Shown: positions 15,352-24,031 of the stretch, in pieces
Position numbering within the stretch: position 1 is the stretch's first letter
How the letters are laid out: every line of letters begins with the position of its first letter
NCBI GenBank assembly: GCA_015058625.1
Contig: SVCA01000008.1
Coordinates: forward strand, 93,630-157,629
Length of the DNA: 64,000 nucleotides
Source: Pseudoselenomonas ruminantium
GTDB lineage: Bacteria > Bacillota > Negativicutes > Selenomonadales > Selenomonadaceae
Direction: 5' to 3'
Made by a program: the position numbers and the translations under genes
The notes under the pieces: model-generated
Databases searched by the model: none
What the model saw: the letters and a program-made list of their open reading frames with translations, nothing else
What the model was told of the DNA's origin: nothing

Positions 15352-18009
15352 ATGCGTTTTCTGATACGGATATTATTACTGCTGATGCTGGGCCTGGCAT
15401 ATTTCCCCGCCAGCGGCTTTAGCGCGGAATTTTTGCGCCCGGCTCTGCGGATAGGCTTCACGGATACCGAAGGCAGCATCTGGCAGGACAAGCGTCTGCT
15501 CTATCAAGGCACGGCCTACGAATTCATCGAGGCACTGTCCACCTATCTGAACCGACGCACTGCCTATACCAGCGGTACAATGGAAGAAAATCTCCTGCGG
15601 CTGAAATCAGGCAGCATTGATATGATTATCCTGCCCGATGGCCCAATGACCAGCCGAAGCACTGAACCCATCCCCGCGAATTTACCCGCCGGCACTATTT
15701 CTGTGCCTTTGGGAAAATCCCTAGGCTGGCTGTTACTGGATGAAAACCGGGCTGAAATGGCGTCTCAGATTTCTGCTGCCGTGAAGACCATCGCCGAGGT
15801 CAACCCCTTCTTCCGCTACGACCTGCTGGAAAAATACCATTCCACAGGCCTCAAACTGAATCTCACCCCCGAAGAACAGGCCTATCTCACCACACATCCC
15901 GTTATCCGCACCATGATTTCTCCCCGGCAGGCCCCCTATGCCTATTGGGAAAACGGCGAACCGCGCGGGGTTATCGCGGATGTCATCAAGCGGGTGGAAT
16001 CCGACCTGAATATCAAGCTGGAAGTCATCCCCGAAGAAAGCCAGCAAACCATGATGGAACACCTCACCAACGGGGATATCGACATGGTGATGGATTTTTA
16101 CACCGACTACAACTGGGCCAAAGCCCATAACGCTGATTTGACCTTTCCCTATCTGACGCTTAATTATGTCTCCGTCATGCGCAAGGACAGACCGCTGCCA
16201 GTAGCACCGGTGGTGGCCTGCGCCCGAACCCATTTCTACACCCATCAGTTCGTCGAAAAGATGTTCCCAGCCGAACAGCTTCGCTACTATGTGGATGTCG
16301 CCGAATGCATGGCCGCAGTGAACAAAGGCGAAGCCGATATAACCTTCGTCAAATCCATCACCGCCCAGAGCGATATTTTTCAGGGAAATTATTACAACCT
16401 CTACACCAATGGCAATGTGATGTTCTCCCATCAAGTTTCCATGGCGGTGCGGGATACTACAGACCCCATTCTCATCCGCATTCTCAACAAAGAAGTCGCC
16501 CATATTGCCCCGCAGGACATTACCAGCATCGTCAACCAGGAAGTTTATCAGGTGCAGGCTCAGGACACCCTGCAATCCTTCATCTACCGCAATCCCTTCC
16601 TGACACTGGGCTTTGCTGTCGGGATTCTGCTGCTGATTATCATCGGTCTGCTCATTTTCCTGCGCATGCGGCATAGTTACACGCAGGAACTCTGGCAGCA
16701 GGCCAATCTGGTAACTTCTGTAGGCATATACAATATCCACTGGTTCACCAATGAACTGCCCAATGCCATTGCGTATTACAGCGAAGCCCGGAAAAATGGC
16801 GAGCTTTTTGTGCTGATACTCTCAGTCCAGCGCACGGCCTTCCTCAAGGAGCTTTACGGCTCCAAACTCTTTGCTGAATCCGTCAAATCCAGCATGAAAA
16901 CCGTAACCCGCAAGCTGCCCTGGATTCTGCGCTATGGCCTGTCCGCAGAAATCACGCATGTCTATATGCTCTGCCGGAAGCCCACCGGTCTGACCTTGCG
17001 GCAGGCGGCAGAACAGGTGGAAAAGAATGCCCGCAACGTCGTCGTCAACGGTATTCCCACGAGCTTCACCTACCATATCGGCATCTGCCCGGTGCCCCGC
17101 AGCGAGGACATTGATGCCAGTCTGCTGATGGACAACGCCATGATGGCCCGCAACGAAATCATGGGCACGAGCCAGACCATCGGCATCTTCAATTCCGTCA
17201 TGCATGACGAACTTCTCCATCATCAGGAAATTGAACTCTATATGGAAAAGGGCTTGGCCGAAGGCGAATTCCAGATTCATCTTCAGGCCAAATATGACCT
17301 CGCCACCAGAGAAATCTGTGGTGCCGAAGCCTTGATACGCTGGCAAAGCCCGGAATTGGGCTTTTTGATGCCCAACCACTTCATCAATCTCTTTGAACGC
17401 AACGGCTTTGTGCTCAAACTGGATTACTTTGTGCTCGAAGAAGTCTGCAAGATACTTTCCGAGCGGCTCAAGAAAAAACTGCCCGTCGTGCCCATATCGG
17501 TCAACCAGTCAGGCCTTCATATCTCCGAACGGGGATATCTGGCCAATATGCAGACCATTGCTGACCGCTATAAACTTCCCCGCAAACTCGTGGAGCTGGA
17601 ACTTACGGAAACTTCCTTCATCGACTTTACCACCAAAAATGAAAATGAAAACGCCCTGCATATTACCCGCCGCCTCAAGAGCATGGGCTTTTCCCTCTCC
17701 ATGGATGACTTCTGCACAGGCTACTCCTCCATTGCCATGCTGCGAAACCTGCCCATGGATATTATGAAGATTGACCGCAGTATGCTGCTGTCTGCTGAAA
17801 CCAGCGAGCGCAGCCTGACCATTCTGAAGCAGGTCATCCAGATGGGACGCAGCCTCAATATGCAGGTATTGGTGGAAGGCATCGAAACCGATGCACAGGA
17901 ACGTCTGCTGAAAGCTACCGGCTGCCATGTGGGCCAGGGATACCTGTTCGCTCACCCCGTTCCTATGGAACAATTCTTTGCCCAACTGGATAAAAAAGCA
18001 AAAAAATAA
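15352..18009 (+). CDS. Tandem solute-binding-domain sensor with C-terminal EAL phosphodiesterase
   Basis: 885 residues. A signal peptide (to about 25) leads into two periplasmic SBP_bac_3-type domains (about 30-155 and 165-395), then a membrane helix at about 415-440, a degenerate GGDEF-like domain lacking the signature (about 460-620) and an EAL domain (about 630-880). The EAL active-site set is complete: E659 in EALIRW, SVNQS, ELELTETS, MDDFCTGYS, DIMKID, VEGIET and GCHVGQGYL; loop 6 has Cys where Gly is usual. It probably degrades cyclic di-GMP in response to a periplasmic amino-acid-like ligand. SD GGGAGG before ATG; TATAAT at 15251. Monocistronic, with a new promoter right after it. Confidence 0.88.
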   Translation: MRFLIRILLLLMLGLAYFPASGFSAEFLRPALRIGFTDTEGSIWQDKRLLYQGTAYEFIEALSTYLNRRTAYTSGTMEENLLRLKSGSIDMIILPDGPMTSRSTEPIPANLPAGTISVPLGKSLGWLLLDENRAEMASQISAAVKTIAEVNPFFRYDLLEKYHSTGLKLNLTPEEQAYLTTHPVIRTMISPRQAPYAYWENGEPRGVIADVIKRVESDLNIKLEVIPEESQQTMMEHLTNGDIDMVMDFYTDYNWAKAHNADLTFPYLTLNYVSVMRKDRPLPVAPVVACARTHFYTHQFVEKMFPAEQLRYYVDVAECMAAVNKGEADITFVKSITAQSDIFQGNYYNLYTNGNVMFSHQVSMAVRDTTDPILIRILNKEVAHIAPQDITSIVNQEVYQVQAQDTLQSFIYRNPFLTLGFAVGILLLIIIGLLIFLRMRHSYTQELWQQANLVTSVGIYNIHWFTNELPNAIAYYSEARKNGELFVLILSVQRTAFLKELYGSKLFAESVKSSMKTVTRKLPWILRYGLSAEITHVYMLCRKPTGLTLRQAAEQVEKNARNVVVNGIPTSFTYHIGICPVPRSEDIDASLLMDNAMMARNEIMGTSQTIGIFNSVMHDELLHHQEIELYMEKGLAEGEFQIHLQAKYDLATREICGAEALIRWQSPELGFLMPNHFINLFERNGFVLKLDYFVLEEVCKILSERLKKKLPVVPISVNQSGLHISERGYLANMQTIADRYKLPRKLVELELTETSFIDFTTKNENENALHITRRLKSMGFSLSMDDFCTGYSSIAMLRNLPMDIMKIDRSMLLSAETSERSLTILKQVIQMGRSLNMQVLVEGIETDAQERLLKATGCHVGQGYLFAHPVPMEQFFAQLDKKAKK

Positions 18010-18018
18010 AATAAGTTA

Positions 18019-18130
18019 TTGATTTTCATTCTCATTTGTGCTATATTATATTCAGGCTTTCGTTAAAGCTCTCCTAAAATATAATACACAGCAAAGAACC
18101 GGACGTACTGCTCATGCGTCCGATTCTTTG
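18019..18130 (+). promoter_or_regulatory. Promoter and hairpin leader of the alcohol dehydrogenase gene
   Basis: TTGATT (18019-18024), 17-base spacer, TATATT (18042-18047). The leader of about 160 bases holds a hairpin with arms AAAGAACCGGACG (18093-18105) and CGTCCGATTCTTT (18116-18128), with one internal mismatch pair. No T-run follows, so it is not a simple terminator; it may be a regulatory or stabilising structure. Confidence 0.55.
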
Positions 18131-18215
18131 TGTCTATTTGGAATCCTTGCAGGATTTTTCCCGTTTATCACTAATATACAATATGATAGCGAACAATTTT
18201 TACGGAGGTATTCTT

Positions 18216-19400
18216 ATGCAATCCTTTAACTTCAAAGTTCCCACCGAAATCGTCTTTGGCCGTGGCGCCGAAAATAAGGCTGCCGAAAAACTCACCGCCT
18301 ATAATGCCCACCGGGTATTCATTGTCTACGGCGGTGGCAGCGTGGTCAAAAGCGGCCTGCTGGGCAGAATTGAACAATCCCTGCAGGAAGCGGGCCTGTT
18401 TACCCAGTCCAAGGGCGGTGTTCAGCCCAATCCCCGGCTGAGCTGGGTGCGGGAAGCCGTCAAAGAAGCCATTGCCTTCAAAGCCGATTTCATTCTGGCA
18501 GTCGGCGGCGGCAGTGTTATTGACTCCGCCAAAGCCACCGCCCATGGTACCGCCAATCCGGAAATCGACGTCTGGAGTTTCTGGAATGGCAGCGTGAAAC
18601 TGGAAAAAAGCCTGCCTGTAGGTGCGGTGCTGACCCTGTCCGCGGCTGGCAGCGAGACCAGTGACTCGGCGGTTATCACCAACGAGGAAACGGGCAAAAA
18701 AGCCGGACTCAACACACCGTTCAATCGTCCTGTGCTGGCCTTTATGAATCCGGAACTCACTTATACCATTCCGAAAAAACAGCTTATCTGCGGCACTTCC
18801 GATATTCTCATGCATACATTGGAACGCTACTTCACAAGCGTCAAGGAGGAAAACACCCTGACCGACCGGATTGCCGAAGCCCTGATGATAACGGTCATCG
18901 AAGCCACCCGCCGGGCCATCAAGGACCAGACGGACTACGATGCCATGAGCGAAATCATGTATGCAGGCACCATCTCCCATTGCGGACTTACGGAACTGGG
19001 CCGCTGCAAGGACTTTGCCTGCCATAAGCTAGGCCATGAACTGTCCGGGCGCTTTGACGTAACCCACGGAGCCAGCCTGACCGCCGTCTGGGGGTCCTGG
19101 GCCCATTACGTCTACCGGGATGACATTCCCCGCTTTGCAAAGTTTGCCGCCAAAATCTGGGGCATAACCGAAGGGACGGAGGAAGAACGCGCCAAGGCCG
19201 GTATCGAAAAGACCGTGGCTTACTTCAAGGAAATCGATATGCCCACCAACTTCACCGAGCTGGGCATCGGCGTGCAAGGTGAGGATGTGCTGGAAGCTTT
19301 GGCCGATTCCTGCACCGCTGGCGGCACTAAAGTGGTGGCAAACTTCCATCCCATCGACAAGCAAACAGCTATCGAAATTTACCGCTTAGCCAATAAATAA
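18216..19400 (+). CDS. Iron-containing alcohol dehydrogenase (butanol dehydrogenase/YqhD-like)
   Basis: 394 residues from ATG at 18216 with ACGGAGG in front. Group III alcohol dehydrogenase: NAD(P)-binding VYGGGSVVKSG, AVGGGSVIDSAKATAHG, and metal-ligand region with ILMHTLERYF (Asp/His), CHKLGHELSG and DVTHGASL. The YGGGS and GGGSVIDSAK segments match YqhD/BdhA. It reduces aldehydes or oxidises alcohols, NADPH being likely. The next gene has its own promoter, so co-transcription is uncertain. Confidence 0.9.
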   Translation: MQSFNFKVPTEIVFGRGAENKAAEKLTAYNAHRVFIVYGGGSVVKSGLLGRIEQSLQEAGLFTQSKGGVQPNPRLSWVREAVKEAIAFKADFILAVGGGSVIDSAKATAHGTANPEIDVWSFWNGSVKLEKSLPVGAVLTLSAAGSETSDSAVITNEETGKKAGLNTPFNRPVLAFMNPELTYTIPKKQLICGTSDILMHTLERYFTSVKEENTLTDRIAEALMITVIEATRRAIKDQTDYDAMSEIMYAGTISHCGLTELGRCKDFACHKLGHELSGRFDVTHGASLTAVWGSWAHYVYRDDIPRFAKFAAKIWGITEGTEEERAKAGIEKTVAYFKEIDMPTNFTELGIGVQGEDVLEALADSCTAGGTKVVANFHPIDKQTAIEIYRLANK

Positions 19401-19416
19401 GCATCAAATAAAACCC

Positions 19417-19445
19417 TTTACTTTTTTTATGACCTGGTATAAAAT
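19417..19445 (+). promoter_or_regulatory. Promoter of the acyl-CoA ligase gene
   Basis: TTTACT (19417-19422), 17-base spacer, TAAAAT (19440-19445). Confidence 0.5.
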
Positions 19446-19498
19446 TTATCTTGTATGAGCTACTCAACATAGTTTATAGAAAAGAAAGAGGGAATATC

Positions 19499-20989
19499 AT
19501 GTTTGTACATGAACTCATTTTGCAAGGCAAACCTGACGCCATGGCCATCGTAGACCATAAGCGCCGCTTCACTTATAAAGAATTACAGACCGCAGTGACC
19601 AACTTCCGCAACCGGCTCTATGCCGTCGGTGTCCGCGAAGGGGACCGCGTGGGTATCTTCTCCCGCAACAGCGCGGATTTCGTCTTTGCCTATATGGCAA
19701 CGGCTTCTCTGGGCGCTATTTCCGTGCCCATCAACTTCCAGCTCAGCAACCGCGAAATTGCTTACATCATCAAGGATTCCGGCATCCGCACCATGCTGAC
19801 CTACCAGCCGTTGAACCTCGTGGATGCACTGGCGGCACTACGCTGTGACCTCAAGGTTACCCAGTACGACATCAAGACCATGAGCAAGGCCGACCCAAAA
19901 ATCAGTGAAGCGCCGGCTCTGCGGGCTGACTTTGACGAGCATAAGCCCTGCGCCACCATCTACACCTCCGGCACCACGGGCAACCCCAAGGGAGCTGTGC
20001 TGTCCCATCGTAACCTCGTAGCCAACTGCGAACAGATGCGGGACAACGGCATGGGCTGTAAGGCCGAGCACAACGTACTCTGCGTACTGCCCATGTACCA
20101 TGCGTTTGGCTGGACCTGCTCCGTGCTCTATTCTTTCTTCAGCGGTGCCGAAGTGGTCATTCTCGACTCCTTCACCCCGAAGGAAACCATTGGCGTTATC
20201 CGCGAGGAAAAAGTCACCGACCTCTACATCGTACCCTCCATCTGCAGCCTCTTGACGAAACTGGCCACCACTGAGGACATGGCCTCCCTGCGTCTTGTCG
20301 TCAGCGGCGGCACGACGCTTCCCCTGCAGATTCAGCAGGACTTCATCAAGAAATTCGGTGTGGATATCTGCGAAGGTTACGGCCTGTCCGAAACCAGCCC
20401 GGTTGTCACCATGAACCCGCCGGAGAAACCGATTGTCGGCTCCTGCGGCAAGATTGTGCCGGGTATTCAGTGGAAGCTGATTGACGCCGAAGGCAAGGAA
20501 GTTCCGCAGGGCGAAGCCGGCGAACTCATTGTCAAGGGCGAAAACATCATGCTCGGTTACTGGAACCTCCCGGATGTGACTCAGGACGCCATGCGCGGCG
20601 GTTGGTTCCACACCGGCGACGTGGCCCGCTGTGACGAAGAAGGCTATATCTACATCGTGGACCGCATCAAGGACATGATTATCAGCATGGGCGAAAACAT
20701 CTACCCCCGCGAAGTCGAAGAACTCGTTTACCAGTTCCCCGGCATCTTTGAAGCTGCCGTTATCGGCATCGAGGACAAACTGCGCGGCCAGGCCGGTGCC
20801 TGCTTCTACAGCACCCATGACGGTCAGGACATCAACGTGCGGGAACTCAAGAAATTCCTGCAGGCCAACCTCGCGCTCTACAAGATTCCGCGCGAATTCC
20901 ACCTCATGGAAAAACTGCCCCGCACCTCCACAGGCAAAATCGCCAAACGCATGATTCTCGACGAATTCCGCAAGAGCAAAAATAAATAA
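19499..20989 (+). CDS. AMP-forming acyl-CoA ligase
   Basis: 496 residues from ATG at 19499 (GAGGG upstream). Class I adenylate-forming enzyme: P-loop YTSGTTGNPKGAVLSH, A5 region EGYGLSETSPVV, A7 GWFHTGDVA, A8 YIVDRIKDMI, and the A10 lysine in PRTSTGKIAKR. It activates a carboxylic acid as acyl-AMP and then the CoA thioester; medium- or long-chain fatty acids are the likely substrates, aromatic acids less so. Cytoplasmic or membrane-associated. Placed after an alcohol dehydrogenase but with its own promoter. Confidence 0.88.
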   Translation: MFVHELILQGKPDAMAIVDHKRRFTYKELQTAVTNFRNRLYAVGVREGDRVGIFSRNSADFVFAYMATASLGAISVPINFQLSNREIAYIIKDSGIRTMLTYQPLNLVDALAALRCDLKVTQYDIKTMSKADPKISEAPALRADFDEHKPCATIYTSGTTGNPKGAVLSHRNLVANCEQMRDNGMGCKAEHNVLCVLPMYHAFGWTCSVLYSFFSGAEVVILDSFTPKETIGVIREEKVTDLYIVPSICSLLTKLATTEDMASLRLVVSGGTTLPLQIQQDFIKKFGVDICEGYGLSETSPVVTMNPPEKPIVGSCGKIVPGIQWKLIDAEGKEVPQGEAGELIVKGENIMLGYWNLPDVTQDAMRGGWFHTGDVARCDEEGYIYIVDRIKDMIISMGENIYPREVEELVYQFPGIFEAAVIGIEDKLRGQAGACFYSTHDGQDINVRELKKFLQANLALYKIPREFHLMEKLPRTSTGKIAKRMILDEFRKSKNK

Positions 20990-21008
20990 GCAGCATTAAC
21001 AAAAGAGA

Positions 21009-21037
21009 TTGATTTCTCCCCTATGTAATGCTATAAT
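21009..21037 (+). promoter_or_regulatory. Promoter of antitoxin RNA, locus 1
   Basis: TTGATT (21009-21014), 17-base spacer, TGC-TATAAT (21032-21037). The same TTGATT-17-TATAAT with TGC lead-in drives the RNA of locus 2. Confidence 0.75.
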
Positions 21038-21043
21038 TAAAGC

Positions 21044-21115
21044 ACGAAATAAATACTATGAGTTTCGACTTTAAAAGACGAGAAAACCCCGAGGATGGCA
21101 GTCCTCGGGGTTTTT
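21044..21115 (+). ncRNA. Antisense antitoxin RNA of Fst-like locus 1
   Basis: Predicted RNA of about 72 bases, from the promoter at 21009-21037 to the terminator at 21087-21115. Its 5' part (21054-21078) repeats the toxin start region (21197-21221) in direct orientation, 22 of 25 bases, so the RNA can pair with the toxin mRNA across its start codon. Its 3' part is the other strand of the shared terminator. This is the RNA II arrangement of the pAD1 par locus. Confidence 0.75.
21083..21115. terminator. Shared bidirectional terminator, locus 1
   Basis: CCCCGAGGA (21087-21095), loop TGGCAG, TCCTCGGGG (21102-21110); T5 follows on plus, T4 on minus. The loop matches that of locus 2 (TGGCGG). Confidence 0.9.
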
Positions 21116-21130
21116 GTACTATCTACCGCA

Positions 21131-21217
21131 TTAATGGTTCAACCAGTAGTTAAACATGGCTACCAGCAGTCCCACTGCCAACGGCATCAGTACATGTACT
21201 ATGAGTTTCTCCTTCAA
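21131..21217 (-). CDS. Fst-like type I toxin peptide, locus 1
   Basis: 28-residue hydrophobic peptide starting at TTG (21215-21217), 8 bases after AGGAGG. Its C-terminal part runs VLMPLAVGLLVAMFNYWLNH; Pro, the AVG turn, Phe and YWL at the end match the Fst family membrane toxins (P-x-x-VG-x-x-L-x-x-F-x-x-WL). The ribosome site is buried in a hairpin with a GNRA tetraloop (CTCCTT-GCGA-AAGGAG). An extended -10, TGT-TAAAAT, lies near 21251-21256 on the minus strand. The peptide is very similar to that of locus 2. Fst-type toxins insert in the inner membrane and stop growth when the antisense RNA decays. Confidence 0.82.
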   Translation of the reverse strand: MKEKLIVHVLMPLAVGLLVAMFNYWLNH

Positions 21218-21319
21218 AAGAGTCACCTCCTTTCGCAAGGAGATGGTAATATTTTAACACAGCATAGAATGAAAGGCCAGTCTCGCGGGCGTCTTAGTAC
21301 CTGAATGTAAACCGCCCCC

Positions 21320-21607
21320 TTTACCAAACACCGCATTAGTGCTAAAATATGACTCATGGCAAAAGATGACATCATTGCTGTGAGTCATACTTTTATGAAC
21401 AGGATTAATCTTAGCATATGAAGGAAACTGCCCGGATTGTCAGAAACCGGGACGGCTTTAGGGGTATATGCTCTATTAAGGTTATTTTCCGTACAATCAG
21501 TAAACAATAAGGCTGTGAAAGCATCTTTGCCGTTCTCTTGGGAACGCGTTGCTTTACAGCCTTTTTCTTTTGCCTAAAAAAATTCAACTTTATGAGGAGG
21601 TTTTTTT
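21320..21607 (+). promoter_or_regulatory. Structured 5' leader of the pan operon, candidate riboswitch/attenuator
   Basis: Promoter TTTACC (21320-21325), 17-base spacer, TAAAAT (21343-21348). The leader of about 250 bases contains a 14-bp hairpin (arms 21349-21362 and 21375-21388), a long-range AGCATAT/ATATGCT pairing (near 21413 and 21466) enclosing CCCGG/CCGGG, and an intrinsic terminator-like hairpin with outer arms AAGGCTGT / ACAGCC (about 21509-21563) followed by TTTTTCTTTT. It ends just before the panS ribosome site. No known class was assigned; the pan motif is the obvious one to test. Confidence 0.55.
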
Positions 21608-22564
21608 GTGCAAAAAATCATCAAAAAAATTGTAGACAATCTGGCTCTGCTTGTGGTGGCCATTGGTATTCTGGGCGCATGGCGGCCGGAAACGCTGACC
21701 TGGGTTGGGCCTTATGTTTCGTGGATGCTGGGCGTTGTCATGTTCGGCATGGGCATGACGCTGAAAGTCGAGGACTTTAAACGCGTCCTTCAGCATCCCA
21801 AAGAAGTCGCTATCGGCGTAGGCGCTCAGTTCATCATTATGCCGCTTGTCGCACTGGCCTTAGTCAAGGTCTTTGCCCTGCCGCCGGAACTGGCCATCGG
21901 CGTCATCCTTGTGGGCACCTGTCCCGGCGGTACGGCCTCCAATGTCATCGCTTATCTGGCCAAAGGCGATGTGGCACTCTCCGTATCCATGACCATGACT
22001 ACCACACTTTTGGCGCCCATCGTAACACCGGCGCTGACCTATTTCCTCGCCGGCGCCTGGATTGATATTTCCTTCACGGCCATGATGATTTCCATTGCCC
22101 AGATGGTACTGGCTCCGGTAATCCTCGGCCTGTTGGTACACCACTTTATGGCCGACACGACGAAAAAAATCATGCCTGCCATGCCTTTGGTTTCGGTAAT
22201 CTGCATTGTTCTGCTGGTCGGCTGTGTGGTGGCGCTCTCCGCCAGCAAGCTGGCAGCAGTCGGTCTTACCATGGCGGCTATCGTCATCCTGCACAATGCC
22301 TTGGGGCTGGCCCTTGGCTTTACCGCCGCCAAACTTTTGCATATGGATGCCCGCAAGGCTCGTACCGTAGCTATCGAAGTTGGCATGCAAAACTCCGGCA
22401 TGGCCGCCAGCCTTGCCGTCATGTACTTTAACCCCGCCGCAGCTCTGCCCGGTGCCATCTTCAGCGTCTGGCACAATGTTTCCGGCTCCCTTGTGGCCAA
22501 CTTCTGCGTGCGCCGGGACAACCGCGAGGCACAGGAAGAACCTGCCCCCGCTTACAACAACTAA
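21608..22564 (+). CDS. panS: BASS-family transporter, probable PanS ketopantoate/pantoate carrier
   Basis: 318 residues with about ten membrane helices of the bile acid:sodium symporter family (MFGMGMTLKVEDF, VGTCPGGTASNVIAYLAKGD, EVGMQNSGMAASLA). It starts with GTG at 21608, with GAGGAGG 8 bases upstream. It is 12 bases ahead of panC; BASS proteins encoded next to pan genes correspond to PanS, which moves ketopantoate or pantoate. panB and panE are not here, so the cell may import pantoate and complete pantothenate with PanC and PanD. Family call firm, substrate by context. Confidence 0.82.
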   Translation: MQKIIKKIVDNLALLVVAIGILGAWRPETLTWVGPYVSWMLGVVMFGMGMTLKVEDFKRVLQHPKEVAIGVGAQFIIMPLVALALVKVFALPPELAIGVILVGTCPGGTASNVIAYLAKGDVALSVSMTMTTTLLAPIVTPALTYFLAGAWIDISFTAMMISIAQMVLAPVILGLLVHHFMADTTKKIMPAMPLVSVICIVLLVGCVVALSASKLAAVGLTMAAIVILHNALGLALGFTAAKLLHMDARKARTVAIEVGMQNSGMAASLAVMYFNPAAALPGAIFSVWHNVSGSLVANFCVRRDNREAQEEPAPAYNN

Positions 22565-22576
22565 GGAGAATCCGCT

Positions 22577-23425
22577 ATGAAAATTTTGACAACCATCCAA
22601 GACATAAAAAAATACGCCGCTGACTGCAAAGCTCAGGGCAAAACCATCGGCCTTGTTCCCACCATGGGTGCCCTGCATGAAGGCCATCTGACGCTTATGC
22701 GTGCGGCTCGTGAAAAATGCGATATCGTCATCGCTTCGGTCTTTGTCAATCCCACGCAGTTTGGGCCCAACGAGGACTACGATGCCTACCCGCGTCAGTT
22801 TGCCGCTGACTGCGAGAAACTCGAAAGCGTAAATGTCGACGCCGTCTTCCATCCTGAACCCTCCGAAATGTATCCGGAAGGCTACTGCACCTATGTCAAC
22901 GTGGATGGCGATATCACCCACAAACTCTGCGGTGCCCAGCGCCCCGGCCATTTCCGCGGCGTAGCTACGGTTGTCACCAAACTTATCAACCTCGCCCGCG
23001 CGGACGAAGCCTTCTTCGGCCAGAAAGATGCCCAGCAGGTAACGGTTATCCGCCGCTTTGTCGAAGACCTCAACATCAACGTGCACATCAACATGGTGCC
23101 CATTGCCCGCGAAGAGTCCGGTCTTGCCCGCAGTTCCCGCAACACCTATCTGTCCGCTGAGGAAAAAGAAGCAGCCCTCGTCCTCTCCCGCAGCCTGAAA
23201 GAAGCAAAAACGGCCTTTGCCCAGGGCGAAACAAAAGTAGCGGCGCTGGAAAATATCGTCAAAGACGAAATCAGCAAAGAGCCCATGGCTTCCATCGACT
23301 ATGTAAAAGCCTACGCTTACCCGTCCCTCAAGCCGCTGACCGAAGTAAATGAGGACACCCTGCTGGCCATCGCCGTAAAAATCGGCAAGACCCGCCTGAT
23401 TGATAACGTAATTCTCTCCGCTTAA
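22577..23425 (+). CDS. panC: Pantoate-beta-alanine ligase
   Basis: 282 residues. Nucleotidyltransferase fold with [10 protein letters not shown] (HIGH-like), [28 protein letters not shown] and the KMSKS-like [10 protein letters not shown]. It condenses pantoate with beta-alanine through a pantoyl adenylate. Length is standard. SD AAGGAG ahead of ATG. Central gene of panS-panC-panD. Confidence 0.96.
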   Translation: MKILTTIQDIKKYAADCKAQGKTIGLVPTMGALHEGHLTLMRAAREKCDIVIASVFVNPTQFGPNEDYDAYPRQFAADCEKLESVNVDAVFHPEPSEMYPEGYCTYVNVDGDITHKLCGAQRPGHFRGVATVVTKLINLARADEAFFGQKDAQQVTVIRRFVEDLNINVHINMVPIAREESGLARSSRNTYLSAEEKEAALVLSRSLKEAKTAFAQGETKVAALENIVKDEISKEPMASIDYVKAYAYPSLKPLTEVNEDTLLAIAVKIGKTRLIDNVILSA

Positions 23426-23442
23426 CGAAAGGATACCCCAAA

Positions 23443-23826
23443 ATGCTCTTAAATATGCTCAAAGGAAAAATTCACTGTGCCACCGTTACCGAGGCCAACC
23501 TTGCCTACATGGGCAGCATCACCATTGACGAAGACCTTATGGAAAAAGCCGGCATCCTGCCCAATGAACGCGTGCAGGTCGTAGACAACAACAACGGCGC
23601 CAGACTCGAAACCTATACCATCCCCGGCCCCAGAGGTTCCGGCGTCATCTGCCTGAACGGTGCCGCCGCCCGCCTCGCCCAGCCGGGCGATATCGTCATC
23701 ATCATGGCCTACGCCCTGTTCACCGAAGAAGAAGGCCGGGCACATAAGCCGAAAGTGGTTATGGTGGATGAGAAGAACCACGTAAAAGAAATCCGCGAAG
23801 TCGAATATCACGGACAGACGAATTAA
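23443..23826 (+). CDS. panD: Aspartate 1-decarboxylase
   Basis: 127 residues. Pyruvoyl-dependent enzyme; self-cleavage site Gly24-Ser25 is visible in YMGSITID, and the [15 protein letters not shown] segment is conserved. Makes beta-alanine for PanC from aspartate. Starts 17 bases after panC with AAAGGA upstream. The first ATG fits the usual N-terminus (MxxxMLxGKIH). Confidence 0.96.
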   Translation: MLLNMLKGKIHCATVTEANLAYMGSITIDEDLMEKAGILPNERVQVVDNNNGARLETYTIPGPRGSGVICLNGAAARLAQPGDIVIIMAYALFTEEEGRAHKPKVVMVDEKNHVKEIREVEYHGQTN

Positions 23827-23833
23827 CAAATTA

Positions 23834-23862
23834 TTGATTTTTCCACTGTACACTGCTATAAT
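23834..23862 (+). promoter_or_regulatory. Promoter of antitoxin RNA, locus 2
   Basis: TTGATT (23834-23839), 17-base spacer, TGC-TATAAT (23857-23862), the same design as in locus 1. Confidence 0.75.
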
Positions 23863-23868
23863 AACAGT

Positions 23869-23924
23869 AACAGAGGACATAGAATTAGAAAATCCCCCTG
23901 CGATGGCGGTCGCAGGGGGATTTT
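23869..23924 (+). ncRNA. Antisense antitoxin RNA of Fst-like locus 2
   Basis: Predicted RNA of about 56 bases. Its 5' end contains AGAGGACATAGAATT (23872-23886), an exact direct copy of 24023-24037, which spans the toxin ATG on the opposite strand. It ends in the shared terminator. It is therefore able to pair with the toxin mRNA at the start codon and at the terminator. Confidence 0.77.
23891..23924. terminator. Shared bidirectional terminator, locus 2
   Basis: CCCCCTGCGA (23894-23903), loop TGGCGG, TCGCAGGGGG (23910-23919), then ATTTTT on plus; serves both convergent RNAs. Confidence 0.9.
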
Positions 23925-23941
23925 TGCACTTCAAGCCGCGC

Positions 23942-24031
23942 TTAATGGTTCAACCAATACTTGAATAATTCAAGCAGTATTCCCACTGCCAGCGGGCAGA
24001 GCACACATAGAATGAACTCCTTAGAGGACAT
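23942..24031 (-). CDS. Fst-like type I toxin peptide, locus 2
   Basis: 29-residue peptide from ATG at 24029-24031 with AGGAGG 9 bases upstream. The C-terminal part VLCPLAVGILLELFKYWLNH matches the locus 1 peptide (PLAVG, F-x-YWLNH identical) and the Fst family pattern. SD sequestration is conserved with compensatory base changes: CTTCTC-GTGA-GAGGAG here, CTCCTT-GCGA-AAGGAG in locus 1. TATAAT on the minus strand at 24067-24072 gives an mRNA of about 170 bases ending in the shared terminator. It lies directly downstream of panD. Confidence 0.84.
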   Translation of the reverse strand: MSSKEFILCVLCPLAVGILLELFKYWLNH

